From Onthophagus taurus (lineage: Eukaryota > Arthropoda > Insecta > Coleoptera > Scarabaeidae): DNA of 64,000 bases. Both the position numbers and the translations under genes were made by a program. Of the stretch, positions 26,595 through 39,234 are shown in pieces; within the stretch, counting starts at the first letter, position 1; every line of letters begins with the position of its first letter. The stretch is taken from assembly GCF_036711975.1 (NCBI RefSeq), contig NC_091968.1:15748001-15812000 (forward strand), written 5' to 3'. The notes below the pieces were generated by a model. That model saw only the letters and a list, made by a program, of their open reading frames with translations, did not search any database and was not told where the DNA came from.

Positions 26595-28242
26595 ATGCCG
26601 ATTTTTAAAGTATGGGATTCAACTCGTATTAAACGATTTTTAATAATGGTACCCAATTGGCAAGATCTGTATGAACAACTGATACTAAAAGGTACAAATT
26701 ATCTAAATTGTATAGTTTCTTATTTTCTGCATAAAAATTTATTGTATATTTTAGCTTCGATGAAATTACAAATTGATGGAGTAATGTTGGTATTGGAAGA
26801 AGACGGTACAGTAATTGACGAGTCTGACGTACTTCGCGATTTAAAGTCCGAACAAATACTTATGCTTCTATCTAGAGACGAAAAATGGACAGTAAATTTC
26901 AATCTATCAACAACAGAATCGAAAACATCAGATGTTAGTTCATGTGTTACATCTGCACCTTCCGTGATATCATTTGAGAACGATAATACAGAAAATGAAA
27001 GGAATGTCATCAATATTAATGAAACATTAACGCAGAAGAACGAACAACTGGACTGGTCTACATTCCAAATACCATACACTAAATTTCCTGAGCATTATTT
27101 AAGATTATTTAAAGAAGGAACACAAAACAAACAAATTATTACCGATGTGGTTCATATGATAATTAATGAAGTTAGAACAATAGGACAACAACCACCAATG
27201 CGTGTATTAAAAAGTATTGCACGTGAAATCACTGAAAAATACCCAAAAATGATGATGGCAGAGTTTTAGGTGATGGGTCTGCATCGTTGTTTTTTAAATT
27301 GCACGAACGAGTGCATTATTTAAGAAGACCCCATATACGTTCCCAAGACATAACGGAAACACCAATTCCAAAAAAATTTCTTAAAAAAAAATCTCGACAC
27401 AAGCAGGATGTTCGCATTGGATACCTACTGTTTGTGATGTTGAAGAATGTCTTGATGATAGTATTCAAAGACTGAATATTTTACATCACTCTAAAATAGA
27501 AAATGAGGAATTTTTCTGTTTATTAGAAAAGGCGTACGCGACTCACAGAGAGTTTTTAAATAATATTGTTAATCGTATGTTAACCGCCTTCCGTTAATCA
27601 TATTATTTCAAAATATCCTGTAATTTTTAAAATTGACCGATGTGGATCTTAGTACCATGTAACAAGTTTTCGATAAAAAGCAAGACAATATATTAAATTT
27701 TGGACTTAGAACTAAATTTATTCGGAGTGATGAGATAACCGCAGCAAATAAGGATAGACTAACTTTAGAAATTATTGCTAGACATTTCAAGGAAAAAATA
27801 GGCGACATCCTTTATAAGTTTGAGGTACGCGAATATCTGTCAAATTTACTTTAACTTAAAATGTTTTTATTTTACGAATATAACATAAAAGAAATTGAGA
27901 CGAATATTGCAATCTTAACTCCTTGTGTAGTTCAAATAGGTATGAAAACAGTCTTTGTTAAAATGATACGCGTTATTTATGTTTTGTTTTCTTTTTTAGG
28001 CGGATATTTTACAGTTTTTTTTTGAAAGAAAGCAAGTCCTGGAGGCTAATAATCTATTGAATGCAGTAGAATTATGTTTTGCTCTGTATTTTATATTAAA
28101 TACTCAGTGTCCTAAAACAATAGCTGGACTGTTAGAAACTGTACAATGTTATTTTCTAAAAATTCAAACAGAAAATAGTCGTGTTGTAAGTACCAAAAAG
28201 AATAAAATGATATCCCTTTTAAAGAAGTTAAATAATCTGTAG
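26595..28242 (+). pseudogene. CIDE-N-like repeat-borne gene, spliced and frameshifted
   Basis: The 26757-27269 part starts with a CIDE-N/PB1-like fold (VLEEDGTVIDESDVL...ILMLLSRDEKW), then a helical domain around QIPYTKFPEHYLRLFKEG and IIADVV-like helices to EITEKYP. A frameshift near 27266 moves the frame to GDGSASLFFKLHERVHYLRR, and another near 27405 to HWIPTVCDVEECLDDSIQRL. The next exon-like piece (about 27700-27816) ends at GAG followed by GT, and an acceptor AG near 28001 leads to the last part (about 28002-28242, ELCFALYFILN...). The GT-AG boundary suggests a real intron of about 185 bp in the ancestor. Proteins with this domain pair are common in insect and fish genomes; their function is unknown to me. 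Confidence 0.5.
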
Positions 28243-28862
28243 CTGTATATACTCAATGCAGTATATTTCAATTAATCAACGGTTTAGTAAGAATAATCCT
28301 TAAATTTAATTTTGTGTTAACTCTGCCTTTCTGAGTCAATAGGAATCTTCGAGGTCAAGGGTGGTTATCTATCTTTTAAGATTGTTTTTTCGTGTAACTT
28401 TATTAACAGTGACAATTTCATTGTAATTGCACTTGTCAAAATTTCAAATTCAACTAATTAAAGCTAAGTCCAATATGAAAATAAAGTTATCAATAGTACG
28501 AAGCGAAGAGAAGTAGTTATAAGGATCAAGTGATTAAAAATAATATATGGAAAGATTCAACACTTTCAAAAAGTGGTAAGTATCTATTGATGTAAATATT
28601 CTCTAAATTTTCTTTCAGTTCCAAATAATTTTCATTAGTACTTTATAAGCTCCTTCTTTAGCTCTGGATGAAAATATCTCATTAACTTTATTTCGTTGCT
28701 TATAAGTTGGTCTAATAACGATATTAACAGAACCTTTTTATCTATATTTACGTCCTTTCTCGCTGATTCCTTGAAACGCACTGATAAAACAGTCAAGTTA
28801 ACAAACCATATTGACGCACAGTCTGTCGTCAAACGCGTTCAACTGATGGTGAGTAGTGCGCC
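28243..28862. other. AT-rich spacer, nothing recognised
   Basis: Only chance ORFs on both strands. No repeat structure was noticed before the foldback arm begins at 28863. Confidence 0.5.
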
Positions 28863-29982
28863 ATGTACTATCGGCCAAACCTTATTTACTACATGGCGTA
28901 AGGGACAGAAAACAAATCCCCCGCACGGTCGCTTTGCCGAGTACGGCCGAAGAATCGAAGACTGGAAGGGCGTACTCATTTTCTCTCGAACCTTTGCTCT
29001 AGCCTTGTCGTCTCTTCAACCCTGAAGTGCCGGGCGCCCGATGCCAGCTTAAAGTCGAGCGCGCCTTGGATTCGAACAAAAATACACAATTTCGTTTTTA
29101 CAATTCAAATAACTGTACCAATGTTATGACGTAGTTGATTTTAAAAATTCATAAAATAGTCAAATATATTCATTAAAATAAAATAATTGAACTTTAATAA
29201 GTGAAAAAAATTGTTTCTTAATTTTAAATACGTTTCTGTACTGTATATCTTCGTAAAGTTAAAGAATTTAGTTAAAATTCGATGTAAAAATCGTCTCTTA
29301 ATTTCCATTAGTAATATTTTTTTTCTAATCTCATTTAAAATGGCATTTTAACCGTTTAATATTATAGAAAGTCCCAATAATTTCAAGCCATTTACGACCA
29401 TTAATGCGTTTACGCACCGTTTCTTCACATTTTTTTGCGTATTTTTGACATAAGGCTTTTGCGAATTTTTTTTTCTTGAGTTGATATATTTTTTTTGTAA
29501 TAAGTCTTAAAATTTTACAATAATTTCTCACCTTCATCGTAAATGGGTAAACAATAAACTTTTTATTTTTTGTACACTTTAGTAATGTTAAAAAATGTAT
29601 TACCTTATTAACATAAGGTAATACAAAATTTCTGTTGAAACTACCTGTAAACTGAATTTTATAGATTGTTATTTATGAGCATGATAATATTCCATATTAT
29701 AATGAAAAACCATTTGATTTTGAGTATATAATACTATATAATACACCCCGGCCTACTGATGGCGCCTATAGTTCGTGGGTCGGAAAAATCGTATTTCGGC
29801 CGGGAGTGTGGGACTACAATTAATTAGCCCCTGCTACCCACTAAAAACCCCCCTCTCTTCTCCCGGACCACCCGGATTTCTGCGGAAGTCGTTATATCCA
29901 GGATTCAATTGCAAGAAAAAAAATATTGGTGGTTACTATTAATTTTATTAAGGTTGTGTTAACTTACCGGCTTTGGAAGGGG

Positions 29983-30006
29983 CTCTTCATCCCGCGGGAT
30001 GAAGAG
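29983..30006. repeat. Perfect 24-bp palindrome
   Basis: CTCTTCATCCCG is followed immediately by its exact reverse complement, centred on a CCGCGG. It sits in a locally GC-richer patch (29740-30060) without coding, possibly a short retroposon of its own. Confidence 0.8.
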
Positions 30007-30164
30007 TTTTATCTTTTTCGTCTTGAGGACCACAGCCAGGTATGCGCTTATTGTTTCTCACTTGATATTGTCGGTCAGCATTGAAAAAATTAAAAAGATT
30101 TCATCAAATATTAAGAACAGTTTAATAATAAAAATTATACCTACTTAATAATGAATAAAATTCC

Positions 30165-30995
30165 CTTTCCCAAGGAGTACCTCAAGGATCCCCAATCTCA
30201 CCTACCTTATACAACATCTTCTGCTATGATATATACCCTCCAACCCAGCCAAACGCCAACAATATTGATCCGGATAGCTACATACTTCAATATGCAGACG
30301 ATACCACCCTAATAACACATGGAAAAAACCTTCAAATAGCAATAGAATCACTACAGACGCTATACAATAACATATCAACATGGTTCCACAAATGGAGAGT
30401 CACCCCCAATCCGGACAAATTCCAACTATTGATTCCACACTCCAGAATCACCAATCAATCCCCTCACATCACGACAGGCACATCAACTACAAAACCTACA
30501 AAGTTGGTAAAATATTTGGGCATAACCTTGGACAACAAATTAAAATTCAAAGCTCACTACAAAAAAATACAAACTGAGGTAACAAGACGAGCAAAACATT
30601 TTAGGTCATTGACTTACAAAGACAGGGGTATCTCGGTAAAATCAGCGACACAGATTTACAAAAGTATTTGCAGACCACTCCTCGACTACGGACATCTCAC
30701 GACTATATGTTCTCCGAAGTCAACAAAAGAAATAATCAGTAAAGCAGAAAGAAAGTGCTTAAGAATTCTGACAAAAATTAGACACCCGAGCAATCCACTG
30801 CACAACATAAATAATGAAGATTTATACGCTAAAACAAAAGTAAAACCAATTTCAGAAAGGCATAAACTTCTGAAAGAAAAATTTTCAAAAAATGCCAAGT
30901 TAGACACCCTGGATATGATGTGCAAGACCCGAACAAACGAAGGAAGACCAAAATCATTGTACGAACACCTCAACATAAATGCACAAATATAAAAA

Positions 30996-31030
<35 letters not shown>
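30165..31030 (+). pseudogene. 5'-truncated jockey-like LINE with poly(A) tail
   Basis: The frame 30171-30992 encodes the end of a reverse transcriptase: QGVPQGSPISPTLYN (motif preceding the active site), the catalytic LQYADDTTL, and the thumb region with KYLGITLDNKL and LDYGHLTTIC, to a stop at 30990-30992. A run of about 35 A follows (30994-31030, interrupted by a few T). The 5' part, with the endonuclease and the first palm motifs, is missing, as is usual for LINE retrotransposition. The remaining frame is unbroken, so insertion is fairly recent. An AATAAA-like TTAATAAAG lies at 31099-31106. Confidence 0.85.
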
Positions 31031-31031
<1 letters not shown>

Positions 31032-31257
31032 AAAATATAAATGTATTGTAATTCTATGAATATTGTAAGCGGAAAGACCCGAAAAGGGTCGATAGCTTAA
31101 TAAAGATATTTTCTCTCTCTCTGAATAAAATTTGTTATGTCAAAATTCAATAATGGGTGTATAACCTGTTATTATTTTGACATTCTTCTAATCGGGATGT
31201 CATTGAGCCGACCAATCGCTGACATAAATCCCCGCCACGAATATAATTATATATATA

Positions 31258-31348
31258 AAACGTTACAATAATAATAAATAAATATTTTTAAAAAAAAGTA
31301 TTAAAAATATATTAAAAATAGTTTATTGTAATTATTATTGTAACGTTT
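31258..31348. repeat. Small AT-rich hairpin (91 bp)
   Basis: AAACGTTACAATAATAAT at 31258-31275 is exactly inverted at 31331-31348. It could be a minimal MITE. The surrounding 31031-31857 stretch contains no genes. Confidence 0.6.
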
Positions 31349-32152
31349 ACTTTTGATTGAAAATTATTATTTGTCAAAATTTTACGAAATTCCTTAATTA
31401 AATCATTCATAATAAAATACAACAAAATATTTATTTTAATCCAATTCTGGGAAACATCCCCGTCTCTTTAAATGTCTCGCGGTAAGATTTTACAAAGGGT
31501 TTGCGATGGTCATAAAAAATGAGATAACGCAATTACCTAGAATTTTAATTTTTTGATGGTATTTATTCTTTTAAGTTTCGTTTGGACATCACTTTGCTTT
31601 TGGCGATCGTGAGCGGTTGTTGATAGTGTTTTGCTATTTTTTGCTGAGCGTTTTCTTCTTTATATTTGATTTTGATAGTCTTACGACTGCGTTATTTTTA
31701 TATTAAGATAGTATTAATTTATTGTTATTTTTCGTAGCGGTTTCTTGTTTTTTTTTGCTTTTGATAGTGTTAAATTAGAGTATTAAGGTAGTGATAATTT
31801 AGTGTTAAGTATTCACGATGAAGGTGTTAGGTCAACCGGAAGGTAGTTTTGCGCAAAGACTGTGCAAAAATACGCAAAAAAATGTGAAGAAACGGTGCGT
31901 AAACGCATTAATGGTCGTAAATGGCTTGAAATTATTGAGACTTTCTATAATATTAAACGGTTAAAATGCCATTTTAAATGAGATTAGAAAAAAAAAAAAA
32001 AATTACTAATGGAAATTAAGAGACGATTTTTACATCGAATTTTAACTAAATTCTTTAACTTTACGAAGATATACAGTACAGAAACGTATTTAAAATTAAG
32101 AAACAATTTTTTTCACTTATTAAAGTTCAATTATTTTATTTTAATGAATATA

Positions 32153-33694
32153 CAGGGTGTCTCAGCGAGACCGGTCATTAGACGTTTCTGGGGTTCTGGC
32201 GAAAATAAAAATTTGAGAATTCAGACTTAAGTATAGAGTTATTCGAATTTTTCTAGAAAAATCTGCTCCAGCAGACATTTGTTCAAAAAATCAGAAAACA
32301 CTCAATTTTTGGGATATCAATTTAGGATTCAGAACATGCTTAAGCAACATGATGGAGTATGTTTTGGTGCCGAGAACTGCGGTCTAGAACGTTTGATCAC
32401 TCTACTATCGCACGTTAACTTTTCAAAATTGGAAGTACCATAACTTCATTTTTTTAAATGGCACCCCCCATATTTTATTTTTTAGTCGTCTTCAGTGTCT
32501 CATTCTACATCTTTTATATCCCATATGGCCCATACCTAATATTAATAGTTTGGGAGATAATTAGGGTTTTTAGAAAAATGCACACATATCATATGGATAT
32601 TTAGCCTAGTGTGCCATGAAAAACAAGCCTTCTCAATGAGTTCTTGTCAAAGACTCACTTGTTTACGTCACTTGATGCATGTGAGCTAATAATTATCTGT
32701 TATGTCCCTTAATATTAGTACTGAAACGAGTTAAAATCGATAACAATAACGAAAGTAATATTTACACAAATCAAGAAATTCTTAATTTATTTTTTTTGCA
32801 TGAAAAGCGCGACAAAGTTCGTAGTATGATTCCCAGATCTTCTTTGGCAGCTCGAATTGAGGTGTTGGGACTGGGCTCGAAATAAGCCAAGGTATTCACC
32901 TCTTCCGTTGCATTATCTACTACATTTTTTGGTCAGTTTAACACGTGATTAATTCGTTCAAAATGCAAAAAATTTGCTTCTATTCCTCTAAATTTACCTT
33001 TTGTCATCGGAGATAGATGTGGATAATTTTCATTAAACATTTTCATTAAACACAAGTTCTACTAAGAACTTTGTCGCACTTTTCGTGCACAAAAAATAAA
33101 TTATGGATATCTTCATTTGTATAAACATTATTTACGTTATTAATATCCATTTTAACTGGTTTTAGACTCACAAGCATCAAACAACCTAAATTAGACTTTG
33201 ACGTTTATCAATAAGTCATTAAACATTTGTTTTCCATGGCACACTAGGTTAATATCCATATGATATGTGAGCATTTTTCAAAAAACCCTAATTATTTCTC
33301 AAACTATTAATGTTAGGCATAGGACATATAGAATATAAAAGATGTAAAATGAGACGCCGAAGACGACTAAGTAATAAAATACGGGGGGTGCCATTTAAAA
33401 AAATGAAGTTATGGTGCTTCCAAATTTCGAAAAGTTAACGTGCCATAGTAAAGTGACCAAACGTTCTAGACAGCCGTTCTCGGCACCAAAACATACTCCA
33501 TCATGTTGTTTAAGTATGTTCTGAATCCTAAATTGATATCTCAAAAATTGAGTGTTCTATGATTTTTTGAACAAATCTGAAAATATTTTAGATGAAGAGA
33601 ACGTAATTGATAATACTTAAGTCTGCATTTTCAAATTTTTTGTTTGGCTAGAACCCCAGAAACGTCTAATGACCGGTCTCGCTGAGACACTCTG
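32153..33694. mobile_element. Palindromic TA-target element in the foldback's right arm
   Basis: Ends are CAGGGTGTCTCAGCGAGACC at 32153 and its near-complement at 33694, flanked by TA. About 520 bp on each side are inverted copies of each other, leaving a central loop near 32690-33165. The matching intact sequence in the foldback's left arm (29161-29175) shows the site before insertion and confirms duplication of TA only. No transposase is encoded, so it is non-autonomous, probably moved by a Tc1/mariner enzyme. Confidence 0.85.
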
Positions 33695-34098
33695 TATTTG
33701 ACTATTTTATGAATTTTTAAAATCGACTACGTCATAACATTGGTACAGTTATTTGAATTGTAAAAACGAAATTGTGTATTTTTGTTCGAATCCAAGGCGC
33801 GCTCGACTTTAAGCTGGCATCGGGCGCCCGGCACTTCAGGGTTGAAGAGACGACAAGGCTAGAGCAAAGGTTCGAGAGAAAATGAGTACGCCCCTCCAGT
33901 CTTCGATTCTTCGGCCGTACTCGGCAAAGCGACCGTGCGGGGGATTTGTTTTCTGTCCCTTACGCCATGTAGTAAATAAGGTTTGGCCGATAGTACATTC
34001 TAGGAAACCGTACCTTTACTAGGGATAGGCGTAACACACTCGTAGACCCAAAGCAGTTGAACGCACAACCGCTATGATGCAGGCGGCATAAGAATTAT

Positions 34099-34323
34099 GG
34101 CTGGTATTTTCAACTATCTATAAAGTCCTCAATAGGTATACGACAAATCTATCAGATTTATCACCTTATTATAGCCCTTCAAATGAGCAAATATATTGGC
34201 GACACTCTGCACACCGCCACTGTAACATATTCTCATTTTGCGGAGTTTAACAGGTCTAAAAATCTGACAGATCTGTCAAATAGCTATTGAAGATTTACAG
34301 ATATGAAGGTGAAAATACCAGCC
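34099..34323. mobile_element. MITE-like element with GGCTGGTATTTTCA ends
   Basis: The 14-bp termini are inverted exactly, and similarity continues imperfectly for about 60 bp on each side (ATCTGTAAA, CAATAG and TCAGATTT segments). It is 225 bp long with no coding. Target duplication is unclear. The neighbouring 34324-34640 stretch is AT-rich and empty. Confidence 0.7.
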
Positions 34324-34639
34324 TTTAATCACGTATAAAACCTGAATTTCCTAGAACAACTAATGAAGCATATTTTAATATATTCAATTAAACAACATGT
34401 ATAACATGGAAATCGTATATTCAATAATACACAGAAGTTTGTATACATGACATAGTTCCTATTTATACAAGACCTATGTCATAGGTAAAAATAAATAATT
34501 TATATCAAAAACGAACTATAAAATATAAAAAAATAAAAGTACATTCCTAGTATTCAAATATAAAAAATAAAGATACATTCTTTGTTATTGAAATAACACA
34601 TTCGTTTCTTCATTATTTGAAATAAATTTGGATAAATGT

Positions 34640-35890
34640 GCTTTCGCTGATGGCACCACACTAATGGATCTTATATCACACCGTAAATATCTTTTCTTGC
34701 TAGTAAGGGTTCCTCTAGATATTTATTCATTTCTTTTTTAACAATGTCGCTTGTGTCCTGTGGAGTTAGATGATTTTGAACTTCTAAATCAAAATCTTTC
34801 CATAGTATATTTAAACAACTTTTATTAGATTCAGGTAAGGTTGATGTGTGATTATAAGGAGCCGTGTTTTCAATATAAATAATGCGTAATAAAGCCAAAC
34901 TTTTTAAATCTTGGGTCAAGTACTGTTGCTCGTGATATAAGCTCATTATCTTCCATATCATTGAACCTGTTATGTAATTCTAATTTTAATTTTTCTGCCA
35001 TTTGCTTTACTTCAGGCATTAAATCTGCCGTATTAAAGGAATTTATATGTTTTTAATAGCGGTTTATAATATAATATTATGCATGAAGCACTAAGTTTTT
35101 TTTTTGTACTAACAGCGGTAGTCACAACATTAAACATTTCTAAAATGTTTACCGTCTGTTCAGCAATATGCCATTCTTCATTACTTAATAAGTCTATATT
35201 ATTAATATCAACATCTCGTCCAGATTTTATGACAGCTAAAGCTGATACTAGTGCAGTTTTCACAGTAATTATACGTGTGCTTTTCTTGAAATATCTAACA
35301 ATTTTTTTTAATTTATCCACTATTACGCGTACTTCTTTTAAGCCAGATTGAACGACAAGATTTAAAGAATGCGCGAAACTACCCCAATGTTTCCAACCCC
35401 CAATTCGTATTGCCAATTTCATATTTGATGCATTATCTGAAATGATTGCAGTAATCTTCTCACTTATCTCCCATTCATTCAATATAATTTTTAATTTATT
35501 AGCGATATTCTCTCCGATGTGCTTATCCGCAAATTACACGCATCCCAACAAATCTGATGCTAAATATGTGCGTTTCTCCTCTTCAACGACGTAATGTGCA
35601 GTAACGCTATAAAAACTATTTCGATTCCTGGATGACCAACCGTCTACTGTTAGACAAATTGCAGTCGCCCTCTTTAACCTTCCTTGCACTATATCAACTG
35701 TTTTTTGATACAAGTTGAGAATTAGCGACTGCAAAACCGTTTTTCTAGTTCGTAATTTATAATTTGAATTTTACATATAATTAATTTTTTAAATTCATCG
35801 TCCTCTACAATCGAAAATGGATGGTACTCCTTTGTAATCATCGCTATAAGCTGACGATCAATATCCTTTTATTTTTTCATTGTCAGGGGT
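34640..35890 (-). pseudogene. hAT transposase relic
   Basis: Read on the minus strand in successive frames: IDRQLIAMITKEYHPFSIVE (near 35860), TVDGWSSRNRNSFYS with the first catalytic Asp (35534-35734), IISDNASNMKLAI with the second Asp and SFAHSLNLVVQ (35033-35482), and a C-terminal YLEEPLLARK block (34671-34961). Stops and indels separate these, and the final dimerisation domain is truncated. The order and motifs identify a ZBED-like hAT enzyme. No zinc finger is left at its N-terminus. Confidence 0.8.
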
Positions 35891-35899
35891 CTGAATAAA

Positions 35900-36300
35900 T
35901 AATTGTGTATAACAAAATATGGTAACTTTAATTAGTTGCTTTAGATATATTGCGATAATACTAAAAAATGGACGCTAATTTCACTACAATATTCCGCATA
36001 AACTCAGCGCTGCACTCCGTGTTGGCTTGCAATAACACTGTATAGCGCAATATATGCGCTGTACGCTCGCACAGGTGCCACGCACAACGAGACACCAGGT
36101 GACGCCGGCGCAGCTGAGCGGCTAGCGATAGATGTAATGCATCAGCAACTGTGTTATGGCGCAATTGAGTTGATACATTGCGCTAACTCATTTAGGTGCG
36201 TCAGTATCAGTGTGTCAGCGCAGCAAATTTTGCTGCGTTACACATGGTTAGGTTGCATCAATCACTCCAGTTTGTTAGAAAAGCTGTGAACAAAATTAGA
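35900..36300. other. GC-richer noncoding patch next to the hAT relic
   Basis: Contains many GCGC/TGCG motifs (35990-36240) and an AGCAAATTTTGCT palindrome near 36219-36231. It may be the 5' terminal region of the hAT relic, whose ends often carry such repeats. No gene is visible. Confidence 0.4.
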
Positions 36301-36344
36301 AGCAATGTTTTGAACAGATCAGTAGGAGGCGAGTTAAATTGACA

Positions 36345-36670
36345 ACCTAGAGTTTTTGGATGGTAATGATTTGATATTGAAAGAAAATTTACTTAAAAAC
36401 AAAGCAGATATTGCTTATTTGGCCGACTTATTTGGGAAATACAACGAAGTGAATTTACAATTACAATAAAACGATTTGAATCTCATCAAAACAAAGTCGA
36501 TAATATCGGCCTTTATCAACTTATCTTGGGAAAGGGTAAATGTAATGTTAACTGTTCTTCTAAACAAACAAATGAAACGATTTGTAGTAATGACATTTTG
36601 TAATATTTTACAGCCTTTTGAATACCATAGTAGACAACGAGTCGGAGTGCCCGTTATGTGTTTATAATTA
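36345..36670 (+). pseudogene. Second hAT transposase fragment
   Basis: The frame from about 36345 reads NKADIAYLADLFGKYNEVNL and continues past a stop as NLIKTKSIISAFINL. This is the central region of the ZBED5/SCAND3-like hAT group, different from the relic to its left. Nothing catalytic remains. Confidence 0.6.
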
Positions 36671-37340
36671 TTTTAAAAACTTATTTCCCACAGACATTAT
36701 TATTTTATTTTTTCCATATTATGTTAGTCAAAAATTGTTGATCACTTTTAGTTTTTCCGAAAAATGAGAGGTTACATATGACTCGCCTGTATATTGTCAT
36801 TCTCAACTGAGGTCTATAGACGAAACCGTATCAAATTTGAATTTTTTATTATAAAGGCTATAACCCTTATTTATACAGTGCGCGGCAAAATTATGTGATA
36901 AAAATGGTGAAACGGGTCAATTTTGGTTAATCATAACACACATTCGTCGACGTCATCGATATTAATTTTTTAAAACGCACCATATGCATTTGTTTACAGA
37001 ATCTGAAAGGATATTTTTTCTTCGACCAACGATGTAAATATCGATATGGGTTATACAGGGTGTCACACAAAAAACGCCCCAAGCTGTAACTCTGTCATTT
37101 ACAGTCCGATTTTCATGAGTGAGGTAACAAATGAAATGGTTTGATGAATACTATGATGCATGCTACAAATAAATTTTTTCCAAGACCATCTTCAATTTTA
37201 AACGATTATTAACTTTTGTTTTTCAAATTGCTCCATATATTTTTCTTCACGTCATTGGATGGAGATTGTTTTTCTGAATCCATTGATATACAAGACATCC
37301 ATTTTGAAAGTAATTTTAGCAAAGAAAAGACACCTGTATA

Positions 37341-38467
37341 CAGGGTGGTTCAGTTTTTAATCGGGAAACTTTACTAGGATGTAGTACTTGCTAAAATAAC
37401 ACAATTTTTTTATATAAACATAGGGTCGCAACTCTTTTGTTTTCGAGCTATGAGCAATCAAAGTTGAGCCAAAAATTTACATTTTGTTTTGTATTTCGCT
37501 TGTAAATAAACCATAGAATTTGAAACTTTGTACGTGTGTACTACTGGTTAACACCTTATTTTCTAGCATACCTTAAACTTCCTCAGCGCCCTCTAAGGGG
37601 ATAAAATTCACCACCCCCTTGATTTTTTTTATAATAACTTTTTAACGCTATAGAATATTAACATTAAAAAATATGGGTTGTAAAGCTCATTCTTTAATGG
37701 TACTTTTTTCTCTCTTTAGTATTTTCCTTAAAGTTAATAGTTTCCATGTAAAAAATAAAATATCGTGCTATGTACAAAATTATTCTAAAAGTTGCCTCAT
37801 AATTGTTGATGATAATTAATAATTTTTGACTATTATTAAGTAACAGTATCAATTTTTTAATATTGTTTAAAACAACGTAATTTGTTCAGACAGGCATTAA
37901 TCTTATTTATGATTTTTCTTATGCAAATCACAATTAATTGGTGTTATTTAATTAGTACTAGATCCTAGTAAGTGCACTACTTCCATAGCCAGCTATAAAG
38001 AGAATTTTTTTTAATAATAGCAGCACTTTACAGTACAATGTAGCATATTTTATTTTTTTACGCTAAAACTATTAACATTAAGGAAAAAACTAAATAGACA
38101 AAAAAGTACCAATAATGAATAAGCTTTACAACTCATATTTTTTTATGTTAATATTCCATGGTGTTAAAAAGTTGTTATAAAAAAATCAAAGGGGTTGTGA
38201 ATTTCATCCCCTTAGAGGGCGCTAGGGAAGTTTAAGGTATTGTTGAAAATAAGATATTAACCAGCAGTACATACATACAAAATTTCAAATTCTATGGTTT
38301 ACTTATACCCGAAATAAAAGATAAAGTGTAAATTTTTGGCTCAATTTTGACAGCTCATAGCTCGAAAACAAAAGAGTTGCGACCCTATGTTTATATAAAA
38401 AACTTGTGTTATTTTTGCAAGTACTACGTTCTAGTAAAGTTTCCCGATTAAAAACTGAACCACCCTG
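37341..38467. mobile_element. Palindromic TA element B
   Basis: Ends CAGGGTGGTTCAGTTTTTAA and complement, with arms of about 500 bp inverted on each other. It lies in the centre of element A and encodes no protein. TA flanks it on both sides. Confidence 0.8.
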
Positions 38468-38471
38468 TATA

Positions 38472-39234
38472 CAGGTTATCACACAAGAAAGTCGCAAGCT
38501 GTAACTTTGTCATTTACCTTCTGATTTTCATGAACGAGGTATGAAATGAAATGGTTTGATGAATACTATGATTCATGCTACAAATAAACTTTTTCCAGCG
38601 CTATCTTTCATTTCAAGCGATTATCAACTTTTGATTTTCAAACTGCTCGGTATGTTTTTCTACACGTTATTGTATAGAGATTTTTTTTCTGAACCCAATG
38701 ATGTACAATACATTAACATTAATTGTAATTTTAGCAGAGAAAAACAATTAAAACATTTTCTGAACATTGTCTTAGTCACTTCTGTAATTGTGTGCCATGG
38801 AAGAAAGAACGCGCAAAACTGATAACAGTCATTAAATGTTATTTCAATGCCCGAAGCAGTTGTAAATGATACTTATAAGTTGTGTTTTTATTGTTTTTCC
38901 CATGGCACACTACAGTATAACGCAAGTAATTTTAAGAGAATGTTAGGAAACTATTTTAATGTTTTTCTATACTACAATTACAATTAATGTTTATGTATTG
39001 TACATCAATGGATTCAGAAAAGGAATCTCTATCCAATAGCGTGAAAAAAAACATACCGAGCAATTTGAAAATCAAAAGTTGGTAATCGCTTGAAATTCAA
39101 GATGGCGTTGGAAAAACTTTATTTGTAGCATGAATCATAGTATTCATCAAACCTTTTCATTTGATATTTCGCTCATGAAAATCGGAATTTAAATGACGGA
39201 GTTACAGCTTGTGGCATTCTTGTGTGACAACCTG
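38472..39234. mobile_element. Palindromic TA element C (same family as A)
   Basis: Ends CAGGTTATCACACAAGAAAG and near-complement. Its arms match element A closely (AAGCTGTAACT, TGTCATTTAC), so A and C are copies of one family. Partial copies of C recur at 50066-50410 and 55374-55545. Confidence 0.75.

Larger units (their letters stand above)
28863..33998. mobile_element. Foldback element with about 600-bp inverted arms
   Basis: The left arm, 28863 to about 29455, is repeated in reverse complement as 31860-32152 plus 33695-33998; the right arm is split by a later insertion (32153-33694). Outer ends read ATGTACTATCGGCCAAACC on each side. Arms match over nearly their full length with few differences. 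No transposase is present; the loop carries a truncated LINE and a small hairpin. No clear target duplication was found. It may be a foldback-type transposon or a chromosomal inverted duplication. Confidence 0.75.

Noticed and set aside
28635..29025. ORFs on both strands around the foldback's left end
   Set aside because: They cross the arm boundary, change frame in the mirrored arm and match no domain.
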